The notes below the pieces were generated by a model. The model saw nothing but the letters and a program-made list of their open reading frames with translations, ran no database searches and had not been told where the DNA came from. A DNA stretch of 64,000 nt from Prinsepia uniflora (lineage: Eukaryota > Streptophyta > Magnoliopsida > Rosales > Rosaceae), in NCBI GenBank assembly GCA_032719365.1, contig CM064876.1, positions 56,167,864 through 56,231,863 on the forward strand, written 5' to 3'. Below, piece after piece: positions 1 to 11,194 of the stretch (positions are counted from its first letter, which is position 1; every line of letters begins with the position of its first letter). Made by a program: the position numbers and the translations under genes.

Positions 1-110
1 ATGCGGAGGCCGTTACATGTCGATGTCAATTATACCAAGAGTAATATCGGCATCATAGGAATTGTTGGCCACATGGCGGCTCCAGAATATTCCGGTAATT
101 TATGACTCCA
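1..110 (-). repeat. Partial 3' LTR of the outer Tat-like element
   Basis: This is the first 110 bases (in element orientation) of the 3' LTR, cut by the window edge. It aligns without gaps to 16980-17089. The five differences are mostly transitions, about 4.5 percent over this short stretch, which suggests an old insertion. The adjoining bases 111-130 read on the minus strand as a G-rich tract (GATGTGAGGATATTTG) in the polypurine tract position. Confidence 0.7.
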
Positions 111-1302
111 CAAATATCCTCACATCGCTTAGGAATTCGAAGAATCCTAAGAGATGTAGTCTCCTTATGATTCCAATAAATCACGTCTTAATATTTTGTA
201 TAGCAGTATGAGCCCTCTTTTCCGGATGTAATTGGAGATTAACCTTGACCTTGCCCAATTGGAATTCTTTGGGCTTGTTCTCCTATTTTGAGTTGATCTT
301 CAGAGTCCGATTAATCATTAAAATTTGCTTAATTTTTTTTATTTAAATGAGAATATATGTCTCATATTTTCATAAAGAAAATTAAATTTCAATTCAATTT
401 GCTTGGGTTCTGCGTTGAGGTAGTAATCCTCTTTTGACTTTTTATTATTTTTGTCTCTATGGCCTTCGATTTCCGTAGGTCGAGCATGCTGTCTAAAGGG
501 GCTGGATCGGATTGGCGCAAGAAAAAGGGAAAAAATGCTGCAGGGGAGTCCTACGGCGCCAGGTTGTGTAGCAGGGGAAGGGAGGCTCGCCAAGTTGTGT
601 AGCAGGTGAAGGGATGCGCGCGTGAGAAGCGTCTTCACTGCATAATTGTTTTTTTTTTACAGCTGCTGCTATGCACAGCAAAGAAACTTTGTTTTCTTTT
701 TTTCGCCGTAAGGCTCATCAGAGCAGAGCAAAGTTTTGTCCTTTGCCTTTGTACTTTTTTTTATTGTTTCCGTTGCTTTTGCTATCAATTGATAGCATTT
801 ATATATAATAATATATATATTCTTTTATATATAATAATATATATTATTTTAATATATATTTTATATATTATTTTTCTTTTGTTCAGTTTTGATATTTTGT
901 AGATTTTGAGAGCTGTGGATGTCTGATTGCAACGATTCAAGTGATGGTGCGCTCTACTCATGGAGACGGTCATTTCAAGATGTATAAAGACATACTTCTG
1001 GTGTAGTCTTGAAGACCTCATTTTGTGGAGTATTATCTGGTGCCATGTCCGGAACTTGTTGGAACTTCCGACTTCAAGAGATGATGGACTTGACACCAAG
1101 ACGCTCCTCTAGTTGACATGCTTATGATGCTTTGTGAAATGAAGAGCTTGGCGGGCTGACGGATCCGTCATCTTCAAGTGTGGGCGGAGCCAACGTCAAG
1201 GCCTTCAACGGGGAGATGGAGCAAAACGCAATAATGCGAGGTGCAGCAGAGTGCAAGACAAGGTGTAGAAGAGTGTAAGGCGAAGTGCAGCAGAGTGCAA
1301 TG
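111..1302 (-). mobile_element. Non-coding 3' interior of the outer element
   Basis: No credible gene is present; short ORFs here are chance frames in T-rich DNA. The part from 428 to 1302 is repeated exactly at 7344-8218. An AT-dinucleotide-rich patch lies at about 800-865. The last 80 bases contain GTGCAGCAGAGTGCAAG-type units that continue after the insertion at 10083, showing that 1302 and 10083 were once adjacent. Confidence 0.6.
1298..1302. other. Target site duplication CAATG (left)
   Basis: CAATG directly precedes the LTR at 1303 and recurs directly after the LTR end at 10077. Removing the insertion restores a continuous outer-element minisatellite. Confidence 0.8.
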
Positions 1303-1950
1303 TGACTACGCCCAAATTACGCATTAAATTAAACACGTAATTTGAGTGTTGTGCAATTTAAACCCTTTTTGTGTAGATGTAGTATTGGTAAATAGGGATC
1401 GTTCTTAACCGGAGAAATTAGGGAACATTAATAATGTGTTAGTGGGAAAGAGTAATGAATAAATGAATAATGAATAAATTAATGAATTAAATAATTAAAT
1501 AATTAACAAATTAATGAATTAATGAATTAAAGAATAAAAGAATTGAGAATTAAAGAATAAATGAATTAAAGAATTAACTAATCAAAGAATAATAAACTAA
1601 AAGTATTAAAGAATAAAAGAATAAAGAGATGAAAGAATCAAAGAATAATAAACTAAAAGTAGAAAAGAAGAATAAAAGAATAAAAGAATAAAAGAATAAA
1701 AGAATAAAAGAATAAAGAATAAAAGAATAAAGAATAAAGAATTGAAAATGGGGGTTTTGAAAAGAGTTGTAAATATAAAATAAATAAAACAAGTAAAAAT
1801 AATTAAATACTTAATTTTACTTCTACTTTAACCTTTGTACTAGTGAATTTTCTTCAAATACATATTTTTACCAACACTCTAACATCATGCTCATATTGAA
1901 CCAATCACGAAATCATACCTTAATCATCTCAAATACATGCATACATTTTT

Positions 1951-2306
1951 CATATTATAAATGCACCGAACAGCGGATTATTACTTACAATATGATTCAC
2001 CTTAAGTAAGTGATTTAATGCGCCGAACAGCGATCAAACATTAAATCTCTTCAACTCTATCCTAAATGCCCCGAACAGCGGATCAACATTTAGTTTCGAA
2101 TTGAAGTTTAAGTACTAAAACATATGAAGTAAAAGAAACTCAAAAAGTAAAACACATGGAGATTGCATTCTTACTTACAAATGTTAGAAAAAAAATACCA
2201 ACACATATATTGAATTATAAGTAAAACCAATAACAATAACAAGAATTTAAGTAGAGAAGTATGGATTTTCACAAGAATCACCGAACAGCGGCAGGAAACT
2301 TGTGAA
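1951..2306 (-). other. Array of four conserved-loop hairpins in R-U5, copy 1
   Basis: Four inverted repeats surround the motif CCGAACAGCG(G) on the plus strand: 1951-1994, 2012-2047, 2049-2106 (inner stem 2062-2093) and 2268-2306. Stems differ entirely in sequence: CATATTATAAAT with ACTTACAATATG, GATTTAATG with CATTAAATC, CTAAATG with CATTTAG, and TTCACAAG with CTTGTGAA. The first stem is complete only with G-U pairs on the minus (transcribed) strand, pointing to an RNA structure. The loop contains CCG-CUGUU-CGG, which can form a small terminal hairpin. Confidence 0.65.
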
Positions 2307-2659
2307 GATGGAAGAAGAAATACGAGGAATTCGGTCTTAAAACTCTTGAATTGCCTTAGAATTACTTGGCCTAGGTATTTCTTAAGGAAAGCATAAAAAT
2401 GTGTTTAAGAGATCTCAAAGAAATATCACAAGAACAAAGTAAAGATGAAATGAAATTAAGAAAAATAAAAATAACATAAATTAAGAACAAGAATTAAAAG
2501 AAAACTAATTAATAAGAAAATCTACAAGAAGTAAAAATGGTCCCCAAAAATGTCTCTCAAAAGAGAGAAACAAAAGAACTAACTTAAGAACTAAGAACTA
2601 AGAAAGAAATGGAAGAATGAAACTAATTGGGGACTCCCCAAATACATGAAATGACCTCC

Positions 2660-2669
2660 CTATTTATAG
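2660..2669 (-). promoter_or_regulatory. LTR TATA box, copy 1
   Basis: The minus strand reads CTATAAATAG followed by GGAGG, at a position conserved in all three LTRs of this family. It separates U3 (to the right) from the transcribed R-U5. Confidence 0.6.
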
Positions 2670-2778
2670 AGGGAATGCCACAATTGTTTAATTAAAAGTA
2701 TAAAATTAAAATATAAAAATAGCAATAAAATAGTACATGAAGAAGTGATGGAAATGATGAGATTGGGTGGGAAAAGAT

Positions 2779-2875
2779 GCTGATTTTGGGGCAAATATGC
2801 TGATTTTGGGGAAAAGTGGCTGATTTTGGGGAAAAATTGCTGATTTTGGGGCAAATATGCTGATTTTGGGAACTA
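2779..2875 (-). repeat. U3 tandem repeat upstream of the TATA box (copy 1; also 9695-9791)
   Basis: Five units of about 19-20 bp share GCTGATTTTGGGG on the plus strand and lie about 110 bp upstream of the TATA box in element orientation. Repeats in this position often act as LTR enhancers. In the related solo LTR at 10685-12905 this block is absent and replaced by a G-rich segment. Confidence 0.65.
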
Positions 2876-3161
2876 TTGGGGGTTGCTGGATTTTTGGCTT
2901 GGGCTGCTGGATTTCAGCAGCTTCCCACCTAATTTCGTTGCGATTTTCAGTGGTTTCTCATATTTCGTCCATAATTTCTTCGTTATAATTCCGATCGGGA
3001 CGATTCTTTCACCAAAATGCTCCAAATTCCAAGCTTTATTTATTTCTACAAAAATATCACAAAATAAATTAATTTGTCTAATTATTTATTATTTTAATAT
3101 TAAAAGTCAAGTATAAAGGGTATAAAATAATATAAAATAACGCTTATTTGAGGACCTATCA

Positions 3162-3199
3162 AATACCCCCACACTTAAACTTTGCTAGTCCCTAGCAAA
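3162..3199 (-). promoter_or_regulatory. Polypurine tract with upstream hairpin
   Basis: On the minus strand a perfect 8-bp stem TTTGCTAG/CTAGCAAA with loop GGA (3181-3199) precedes GTTTAAGTGTGGGGGTATT, which abuts the LTR start TGATAGG. A hairpin before a GTGTGGGGG tract is, from general knowledge, the usual 3' arrangement in plant Athila/Tat-type Gypsy elements. Confidence 0.7.
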
Positions 3200-3913
3200 T
3201 ACTAAAATTAAACTACGAATTCAAAACAAGTAACCTTTAACCATTTGTCTCAATATTTCATAATTATAATCATGACATAAAAAATTTTCACTTAAAACAT
3301 TTAAGCATATGGAATTCGAGAGTTAATACATGGTAACAAAATGTTTCAACAAGTAAGATATTGAGTAAATATGGTGAATGGATCTCTGCATGAATAAGAC
3401 AAGTATGAATCAACTCACAAGGATATGCACTCATAAATTCACTCAATTTTGTAAGGGTTTGTGTTTACACTCAAAATATGTGAGAAAAATGCTCACATAA
3501 TAGAATTGAAGTACTTTTGTAAAATCTCAAACAAACACCTCAAGATAAAAACAACACATACTTGCGCAAATGAACCAAAACCATAAGCTTACTCAAGTGA
3601 TTAACTCAACTAATCAAAATTTACCATCTTAAGGATCATAAGGTCTTTACGAAGGTTGTAATGGGGCTAAGTTTAGAGGCAAGGAAAATATAGGACAAGT
3701 GGTGCTCAATTCGTTCCAAGACTCAATAGACTCCCAAAACGTATCATAGCTTCCCAACCTTAGTGCAATGATGTTGGTAATCCATCCCTTCGAACATAGG
3801 CCTAATTCCATCATGTTGGGCCTCACAATCATTCTTCGTGTCGGATTTACAAATGTAAGGGACTTAACTCAAACATTACATAACCAAACCTTATTACCTT
3901 GATCGAGACTCAA

Positions 3914-3944
<31 letters not shown>

Positions 3945-4803
3945 TTGATTTTTTTGATTTTTTTTTTGAATTTTTTCTTTTTTTTTATATCAAGGTAATA
4001 ACATGTGTCAACGATACAACAAAGCATGAGTCGGTAAATCCAAATAATTCACATAAAAGTCTTTCCAACATCATTATTTTCTCTTTACACAATCATTATG
4101 TCTTTAACCGAGTTCTTGGAACAAGGGTAAAGGATGTCTATACTAAGCTCAAGTGTTTAGATAATCATGGTGATGAAAGAAAGGCTTAATGTGGGCTCAA
4201 AAGGGTTAAAACTAAGGGGGTCGCAACTTGTGCGCACAAAATAGGGAACATGGATGTTTGAATTTGTGGTGTTAACCCTAATGCCTTAATCATTTCCAAA
4301 ATCAGAGAGTTTATTGACTCAAAAGCTTTGAAAATCACATAAAATAAGTTCTAGTACTCTATAGTTCATTAAAAGTTATGGCAAGCAGTTATGAAGCATA
4401 TGTATATCAATTTAAACAAAAAACTTATGAATCACTCATCAAAGATGTATATAAAGTTCTAAAGCTCACATAAGGTTCATATGATTCATACTTATCTTAT
4501 CATGCTCGTTTATGTGCCAATTTACATGCATTATCTTCAAGTTATAACACTTAATCACAAAATATTAACAAACAAATTCAAGTTGTAGTGATTATCTTTA
4601 TGGCCATAACATATTCCTTTCTGTTCATTTATGTCATTGACAAGTTAAATGGCAACTTAAGACTCATAAAAACACTAAGTTAAAACAAAAAGATTCAAAA
4701 AAAACAATAATATTTTTTTTCATTTTTTTTTTCACCCTTTTTTTTATAATTTTTTTCAATTTTTTTTTGTTTTTTTTTTTGAACAATTAAAATTGTAAAC
4801 CAT

Positions 4804-4840
4804 TCCCCCACACTTAAATTCTACATTGTCCTCAATGTAG
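4804..4840 (-). promoter_or_regulatory. Second, internal polypurine tract with hairpin
   Basis: On the minus strand the stem CTACATTG/CAATGTAG with loop AGGA (4821-4840) is followed by AATTTAAGTGTGGGGGAATG. Its layout matches the terminal PPT at 3162-3199, but the stem sequence is unrelated. It lies 1.6 kb inside the element, so it may be a central PPT or the relic of an older 3' end. Confidence 0.6.
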
Positions 4841-6439
4841 GAAAATACGAAGTAATTAAACATAGAATCAAAGTAAGGAAGATGATTTACGAAAATAATA
4901 GGAAAACATTAAATAAACAAAATAAAAGAGAGTGAAGGGTAGAGGATAGCAAATCTGTATTGATGACTCCTTCACATCCCGGGAACACATTGGGTTGCCT
5001 CCCAACAAGCGCTTGAAGTTTAACGTCCATCCAGCCTAGACAGAGATGCAAGTTAATTAGTCAGAGATGTACGTTAATTAAGAATGCAAGTTAGATATGC
5101 AAATTAAAGTTAATGATGCAATGTGAGTTAAAGATGTAAGTTAGAGGAAGAGTGCAATGCAAGTTAAACTAAATATGCAAGTGAAGTTAAAAATGCAAGT
5201 TAAATGAAAGATGAAATGCAAGTTAGAATGAAAGATGCAAGTTAGTTAAACGAAAGATGCAAGTTAACTTTGTCATGACAAATAATGTAAATTAAGATAT
5301 AAATAATATTTACATGTCGGGGGAAGTCAAAGATATATATGGTTCACATAGCCTCAAAGTTTAAATGGAGACTTATACGTCCGTGCGGCCCAAGTAAATA
5401 TATTGGATTAATTCAACTGTTTGGGCAACTTCAAAAGTGACCAGGTTAGAAAGAATACACATAAGAGGCAGGGCTATTTTCTTAGACCCAAAACCCGTTA
5501 TGAGTACCGTCTCTTGTCCTAGACATCACCCTCGAAAATTTCTTACTCCAGAGGAATTAAGATGACTCAAGTGTTAACAATTACCGTGGGTGAGAGTTAA
5601 CAAAAGAGTCATCGCCGATAAAGATCAAAATCTAAACTTCGAAGCACAAGTGATCTACATATAGCTAAGACTAATGCATGAATGCAATAACTATTTACAA
5701 GTATGTTTTTTATGCACAATTTACAAATATAACATGACAATTTACGTATGAACAATTTATACAAGTATGAACAATTTATTTACAAGTATGGTTTTATTCA
5801 CAAGTAATGATATTTACAAAACAATTTCTCATTAACAAACTAACATAAGTATAAGATTTATTTAACAATTTAGATTTATACTAACACAAAGTGAAGATAA
5901 ATGAATATTTTTACGAATAAATGAAGAAAAAGAAATTTTTTATTTTTTATTAATTAATTTTTTTTTCTGAATTTAAAAATTAAATAAATGAAGAAAAAGA
6001 AATTTTTTTAATTTTTAATAATTTTTTTTTACGAATTTTATGTTTTTTTTTAATTACAAATAAAAATAAAAATAAGGAAAAGTGAATATTTACCATAAGC
6101 ATTTATGAACAATTAAAAAGAATGAACATTATGTACAAGTATGAACAAGAATAATATAACAAGTAAGAAAATTATAAACAAATATAAATGAAAATCTATT
6201 ATGAACAAGTATGCATGTATACTATGAAATATAAAAGTTATGAACAAGTATAAAAGGTAACAAGTAACATATATACAACATTTATTTACAAGTATGAATT
6301 AACACTAACATAAAGCTAAGATAAGATTTTTTTTTATTATTATTTTCAAATTTTTTATTTATTTCGAATTTTTTTTTAAATTTAAATTTAAATTTTATCA
6401 AGACATAACCAAATAAATAATTACTTAAGAATAAAATAA

Positions 6440-6990
6440 GTGTAATCAAAAAGTTAATGGAATAAAAAGTTAGTGGAATAAAAGTTAATGGAATAAAATT
6501 AATGGAATAAAAGTTAATGGAATAAAAAGTTAGTGGAATAAAAAGTTAGTGGAATAAAAAGTTAATGAATAAAATTAATGGAATAAAAGTTAATGGAATA
6601 AAAAGTTAGTGGAATAAAAAGTTAGTGGAATAAAAAGTTAATGAAATAAATTAATGGAATAAAAGTTAATGGAATAAAAAGTTAGTGGAATAAAAAGTTA
6701 ATGAATAAAATTAATGGAATAAAAGTTAATGGAATAAAAAGTTAGTGGAATAAAAAGTTAATGAATAAAATTAATGGAATAAAAGTTAGTGGAATAAAAA
6801 GTTAGTGGAATAAAAAGTTAATGAAATAAAATTAATGGAATAAAAGTTAATGGAATAAAAAGTTAGTGGAATAAAAAGTTAGTGGAATAAAAAGTTAATG
6901 AAATAAATTTAAAGTTAAAGGAATAAAGAAAAAGTTTATGGAATAAAATTAAAGTTAATGGATTAAAAAAAAAGTTAGAAAGTGTAAAGA
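6440..6990. repeat. AT-rich tandem repeat of 15-16 bp units
   Basis: About 35 units alternate between GGAATAAAAGTTAAT and GGAATAAAAAGTTAGT. The composition is strand-biased, A/G on plus. The array lies within the interior of the LTR element and has no coding potential. Confidence 0.8.
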
Positions 6991-8866
6991 AAAATAAAAT
7001 AAATTAAAAGTAAGGAAAAATGAATATTTACAATATGCATTTATAACAAGTACAAATTAAATTAAATTATGAACAAGTATGATAGAATTTTAAATTTACA
7101 TAAACAATTTGAATATGAACAAATATATATATAAAAAAATTATGAACATTTATGAACAAGTATAAATTAGAAACTATGAATAAGTAAAGTATGAACATTA
7201 TAAACAAAAATAATAAGAACAAAAATAAGATGGATAAATAAAATATAAACAAGTAAGTAAGGGTTATAAACAAATATAATATTAACAAAAGTAAAATTTA
7301 TAAACAAGTATAATATGCACAATTTATATACATACACTATGGCCCTCTTTTGACTTTTTATTATTTTTGTCTCTATGGCCTTCGATTTCCGTAGGTCGAG
7401 CATGCTGTCTAAAGGGGCTGGATCGGATTGGCGCAAGAAAAAGGGAAAAAATGCTGCAGGGGAGTCCTACGGCGCCAGGTTGTGTAGCAGGGGAAGGGAG
7501 GCTCGCCAAGTTGTGTAGCAGGTGAAGGGATGCGCGCGTGAGAAGCGTCTTCACTGCATAATTGTTTTTTTTTTACAGCTGCTGCTATGCACAGCAAAGA
7601 AACTTTGTTTTCTTTTTTTCGCCGTAAGGCTCATCAGAGCAGAGCAAAGTTTTGTCCTTTGCCTTTGTACTTTTTTTTATTGTTTCCGTTGCTTTTGCTA
7701 TCAATTGATAGCATTTATATATAATAATATATATATTCTTTTATATATAATAATATATATTATTTTAATATATATTTTATATATTATTTTTCTTTTGTTC
7801 AGTTTTGATATTTTGTAGATTTTGAGAGCTGTGGATGTCTGATTGCAACGATTCAAGTGATGGTGCGCTCTACTCATGGAGACGGTCATTTCAAGATGTA
7901 TAAAGACATACTTCTGGTGTAGTCTTGAAGACCTCATTTTGTGGAGTATTATCTGGTGCCATGTCCGGAACTTGTTGGAACTTCCGACTTCAAGAGATGA
8001 TGGACTTGACACCAAGACGCTCCTCTAGTTGACATGCTTATGATGCTTTGTGAAATGAAGAGCTTGGCGGGCTGACGGATCCGTCATCTTCAAGTGTGGG
8101 CGGAGCCAACGTCAAGGCCTTCAACGGGGAGATGGAGCAAAACGCAATAATGCGAGGTGCAGCAGAGTGCAAGACAAGGTGTAGAAGAGTGTAAGGCGAA
8201 GTGCAGCAGAGTGCAATGTGACTACGCCCAAATTACGCATTAAATTAAACACGTAATTTGAGTGTTGTGCAATTTAAACCCTTTTTGTGTAGATGTAGTA
8301 TTGGTAAATAGGGATCGTTCTTAACCGGAGAAATTAGGGAACATTAATAATGTGTTAGTGGGAAAGAGTAATGAATAAATGAATAATGAATAAATTAATG
8401 AATTAAATAATTAAATAATTAACAAATTAATGAATTAATGAATTAAAGAATAAAAGAATTGAGAATTAAAGAATAAATGAATTAAAGAATTAACTAATCA
8501 AAGAATAATAAACTAAAAGTATTAAAGAATAAAAGAATAAAGAGATGAAAGAATCAAAGAATAATAAACTAAAAGTAGAAAAGAAGAATAAAAGAATAAA
8601 AGAATAAAAGAATAAAAGAATAAAAGAATAAAGAATAAAAGAATAAAGAATAAAGAATTGAAAATGGGGGTTTTGAAAAGAGTTGTAAATATAAAATAAA
8701 TAAAACAAGTAAAAATAATTAAATACTTAATTTTACTTCTACTTTAACCTTTGTACTAGTGAATTTTCTTCAAATACATATTTTTACCAACACTCTAACA
8801 TCATGCTCATATTGAACCAATCACGAAATCATACCTTAATCATCTCAAATACATGCATACATTTTT

Positions 8867-9222
8867 CATATTATAAATGCACCGAACAGCGGATTATTAC
8901 TTACAATATGATTCACCTTAAGTAAGTGATTTAATGCGCCGAACAGCGATCAAACATTAAATCTCTTCAACTCTATCCTAAATGCCCCGAACAGCGGATC
9001 AACATTTAGTTTCGAATTGAAGTTTAAGTACTAAAACATATGAAGTAAAAGAAACTCAAAAAGTAAAACACATGGAGATTGCATTCTTACTTACAAATGT
9101 TAGAAAAAAAATACCAACACATATATTGAATTATAAGTAAAACCAATAACAATAACAAGAATTTAAGTAGAGAAGTATGGATTTTCACAAGAATCACCGA
9201 ACAGCGGCAGGAAACTTGTGAA
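8867..9222 (-). other. Array of four conserved-loop hairpins in R-U5, copy 2
   Basis: This is the duplicate of 1951-2306 in the second LTR: 8867-8910, 8928-8963, 8965-9022 and 9184-9222. Because it was duplicated recently, it gives no independent covariation evidence. Confidence 0.65.
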
Positions 9223-9575
9223 GATGGAAGAAGAAATACGAGGAATTCGGTCTTAAAACTCTTGAATTGCCTTAGAATTACTTGGCCTAGGTATTTCTTA
9301 AGGAAAGCATAAAAATGTGTTTAAGAGATCTCAAAGAAATATCACAAGAACAAAGTAAAGATGAAATGAAATTAAGAAAAATAAAAATAACATAAATTAA
9401 GAACAAGAATTAAAAGAAAACTAATTAATAAGAAAATCTACAAGAAGTAAAAATGGTCCCCAAAAATGTCTCTCAAAAGAGAGAAACAAAAGAACTAACT
9501 TAAGAACTAAGAACTAAGAAAGAAATGGAAGAATGAAACTAATTGGGGACTCCCCAAATACATGAAATGACCTCC

Positions 9576-9585
9576 CTATTTATAG
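9576..9585 (-). promoter_or_regulatory. LTR TATA box, copy 2
   Basis: This is the same CTATAAATAG box in the duplicated LTR, 6916 bp from the first. Confidence 0.6.
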
Positions 9586-10077
9586 AGGGAATGCCACAAT
9601 TGTTTAATTAAAAGTATAAAATTAAAATATAAAAATAGCAATAAAATAGTACATGAAGAAGTGATGGAAATGATGAGATTGGGTGGGAAAAGATGCTGAT
9701 TTTGGGGCAAATATGCTGATTTTGGGGAAAAGTGGCTGATTTTGGGGAAAAATTGCTGATTTTGGGGCAAATATGCTGATTTTGGGAACTATTGGGGGTT
9801 GCTGGATTTTTGGCTTGGGCTGCTGGATTTCAGCAGCTTCCCACCTAATTTCGTTGCGATTTTCAGTGGTTTCTCATATTTCGTCCATAATTTCTTCGTT
9901 ATAATTCCGATCGGGACGATTCTTTCACCAAAATGCTCCAAATTCCAAGCTTTATTTATTTCTACAAAAATATCACAAAATAAATTAATTTGTCTAATTA
10001 TTTATTATTTTAATATTAAAAGTCAAGTATAAAGGGTATAAAATAATATAAAATAACGCTTATTTGAGGACCTATCA

Positions 10078-10082
10078 CAATG
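10078..10082. other. Target site duplication CAATG (right)
   Basis: This is the partner of 1298-1302. It marks the true right end of the inserted LTR element. Confidence 0.8.
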
Positions 10083-10684
10083 CGAGGCATGATGCAACTA
10101 CTAGGCGAGGCGAGTGCAACTACTAGGCGAGGCGAGGTGCAGCAGAGTGCAAGCCGATGTGCAGCAGAGTGTAAGCCGATGTGCAGCAAAGTGCAAGCCG
10201 ATGTGCAGCAGAGTGCAAGACGAGGTGCAGCAGAGTGTCAAGTACGAGGCGATGCATGGTGCAACTACAAGGCGAGGTGCAACAGAGTGCAAAGCGATGT
10301 GCAGCAGAGTGCGAAGCAATGTATGGTGCAACTACAAGGCGAGATGTGCTTCATCTTCGAAGCAAGGCTTCCCATGACGCGAGGCGAGGTGCATGTGATG
10401 TCATGAAGTAACTGAAGCTTTCCAATAAGTTGCATTGGATGACGGATGACCTTCCAGAGATTTGATCTTCAAGACCTTGTCACGCTCTGAATGAGGTGTA
10501 GCAAGGCAAAACATAGAATGGAGGATCGATCATGCCCCTTGCAAAGCTCGAGACGTCATAAATCATCGCCTAATTGAAGGAAGAAAGCTTGGAGATGCCA
10601 TCGTCTAGACGCTGAAGCTAAGCGGCGTGAAGACACATGACACCAAACCATTGTTATGATCGAATGAATTTTGATCTCGTGCAC
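10083..10684 (-). mobile_element. Outer-element interior between the two insertions, with a 22-bp minisatellite
   Basis: Positions about 10134-10250 hold tandem 22-bp units containing GTGCAGCAGAGTGCAAGCC, with degenerate units to about 10345. Overlapping ORFs in three frames are by-products of this repeat. The rest (10350-10684) is unique and non-coding. It joins directly to 1302 once the insertion is removed. Confidence 0.6.
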
Positions 10685-10687
10685 TGA
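10656..10687. repeat. 32-bp direct repeat flanking the solo LTR (left)
   Basis: The 32 bases starting ATGATCGAATGAATT match 12906-12937 with two mismatches, and this left copy overlaps the LTR start by 3 bp. Such a flank is far longer than the usual 5-bp target duplication. Confidence 0.85.
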
Positions 10688-11194
10688 TAACGCCCAAACT
10701 ACGCATTAAATTAAACACGTAATTCAGGTGTTATGCAATTTAAACCTTTTTTGTGTAGTTGTAGTATTGATAAATAGGGATCGTTTTTAACCAGAGAAAT
10801 TAGGGAACATTAATAATATGTTAGTTAAAAAGAATAATGAATAATCAAAGAATAATGAATTAAAAAATTAAAGAATTAAAGAATTAAATAATTAAATAAT
10901 AAAGAATTAAAGAATAAATGAATTAAAGAATAAAAAAATTAATGAATTAATGAAATAAAGAATTAAAGAATTAAAGAATAAAGAATAAGATGGGGGGTAT
11001 GAAAGATTGTAATCATATAATAAAGTAAATAAGTAAAAACAATTAAGAACTTAATTCTACTTCTACTTTAACTTTTGTGCAAGTGAACTTTCTTCAAACA
11101 CATATTTTTACCAACACTCTTAACATCATGCTTATATTGAACCAATCACGAAATTCTACCTTAATCATCTCAAATACATGCATACGTTTTTCAA

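Larger units (their letters stand above)
428..3161. repeat. Direct repeat copy A (2734 bp, partner 7344-10077)
   Basis: This block recurs at an offset of exactly 6916 bp, and every stretch compared by eye was identical. It is not simply an LTR: it joins 875 bp of outer-element sequence (428-1302) to a complete 1859-bp LTR (1303-3161). The left edge has the short shared sequence CCTCTTTTGAC and then diverges, as expected of a microhomology junction. Confidence 0.9.
1303..3161 (-). repeat. LTR of the 1.86-kb-LTR family, copy 1 (3' LTR)
   Basis: On the minus strand it starts TGATAGGTCC and ends GTAGTCA, giving TG...CA ends. The flank CAATG (1298-1302) matches CAATG at 10078-10082, the expected 5-bp target duplication. 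U3 is about 2670-3161, the TATA box is at 2660-2669, and R-U5 is the remainder, including an array of four structured hairpins. The next bases to the right (3162-3176) form the polypurine tract on the minus strand, so this is the 3' LTR. Confidence 0.85.
3162..7343 (-). mobile_element. Non-coding, truncated interior of the 1.86-kb-LTR element
   Basis: This 4.2-kb segment has no ORF that resembles gag or pol, so the element is LARD-like. Its left end holds the polypurine tract. T-tracts occur at 3906-3990 and 4705-4795, and A/T tracts at 5930-6070. Loose GATGCAAGTTAA units lie at 5040-5280 and GAACAAGTATGA-like units at 5700-7330. At 7343 it stops without reaching a primer binding site, joined to a copy of outer-element DNA, so its 5' end is missing. 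Confidence 0.7.
7344..10077. repeat. Direct repeat copy B (2734 bp, partner 428-3161)
   Basis: This is the second copy of the block at 428-3161. It starts abruptly inside the non-coding interior of the inserted LTR element, at the CCTCTTTTGAC microhomology, and ends at the LTR boundary. It then continues directly into outer-element sequence at 10078. Confidence 0.9.
8219..10077 (-). repeat. LTR of the 1.86-kb-LTR family, copy 2
   Basis: It is identical by eye to 1303-3161 and is followed by the target duplication CAATG at 10078-10082. No primer binding site lies inside it. Instead, its inner side is joined to a copy of outer-element flank ending in the same CAATG (8214-8218), so it behaves like a solo LTR produced after a tandem duplication. 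Confidence 0.85.

Noticed and set aside
435..3161. 435-3161 and 7351-10077 as the LTRs of one element (TG...CA ends are present)
   Set aside because: The left 870 bp is host-element flank. The CAATG target duplication, the primer-site absence and alignment with the solo LTR at 10685-12905 place the LTR start at 1303.
3899..4189. Phe-rich 96-codon ORF
   Set aside because: It is driven by T-tracts at 3906-3990 within a non-coding LTR-element interior.
6440..6990. CRISPR-like array of short direct repeats
   Set aside because: There are no unique spacers; it is a simple AT-rich tandem repeat in a plant retrotransposon.
10080..10411. Three overlapping plus-strand ORFs of 76-108 codons and one on minus
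   Set aside because: They come from the 22-bp GTGCAGCAGAGTG minisatellite in the outer element.
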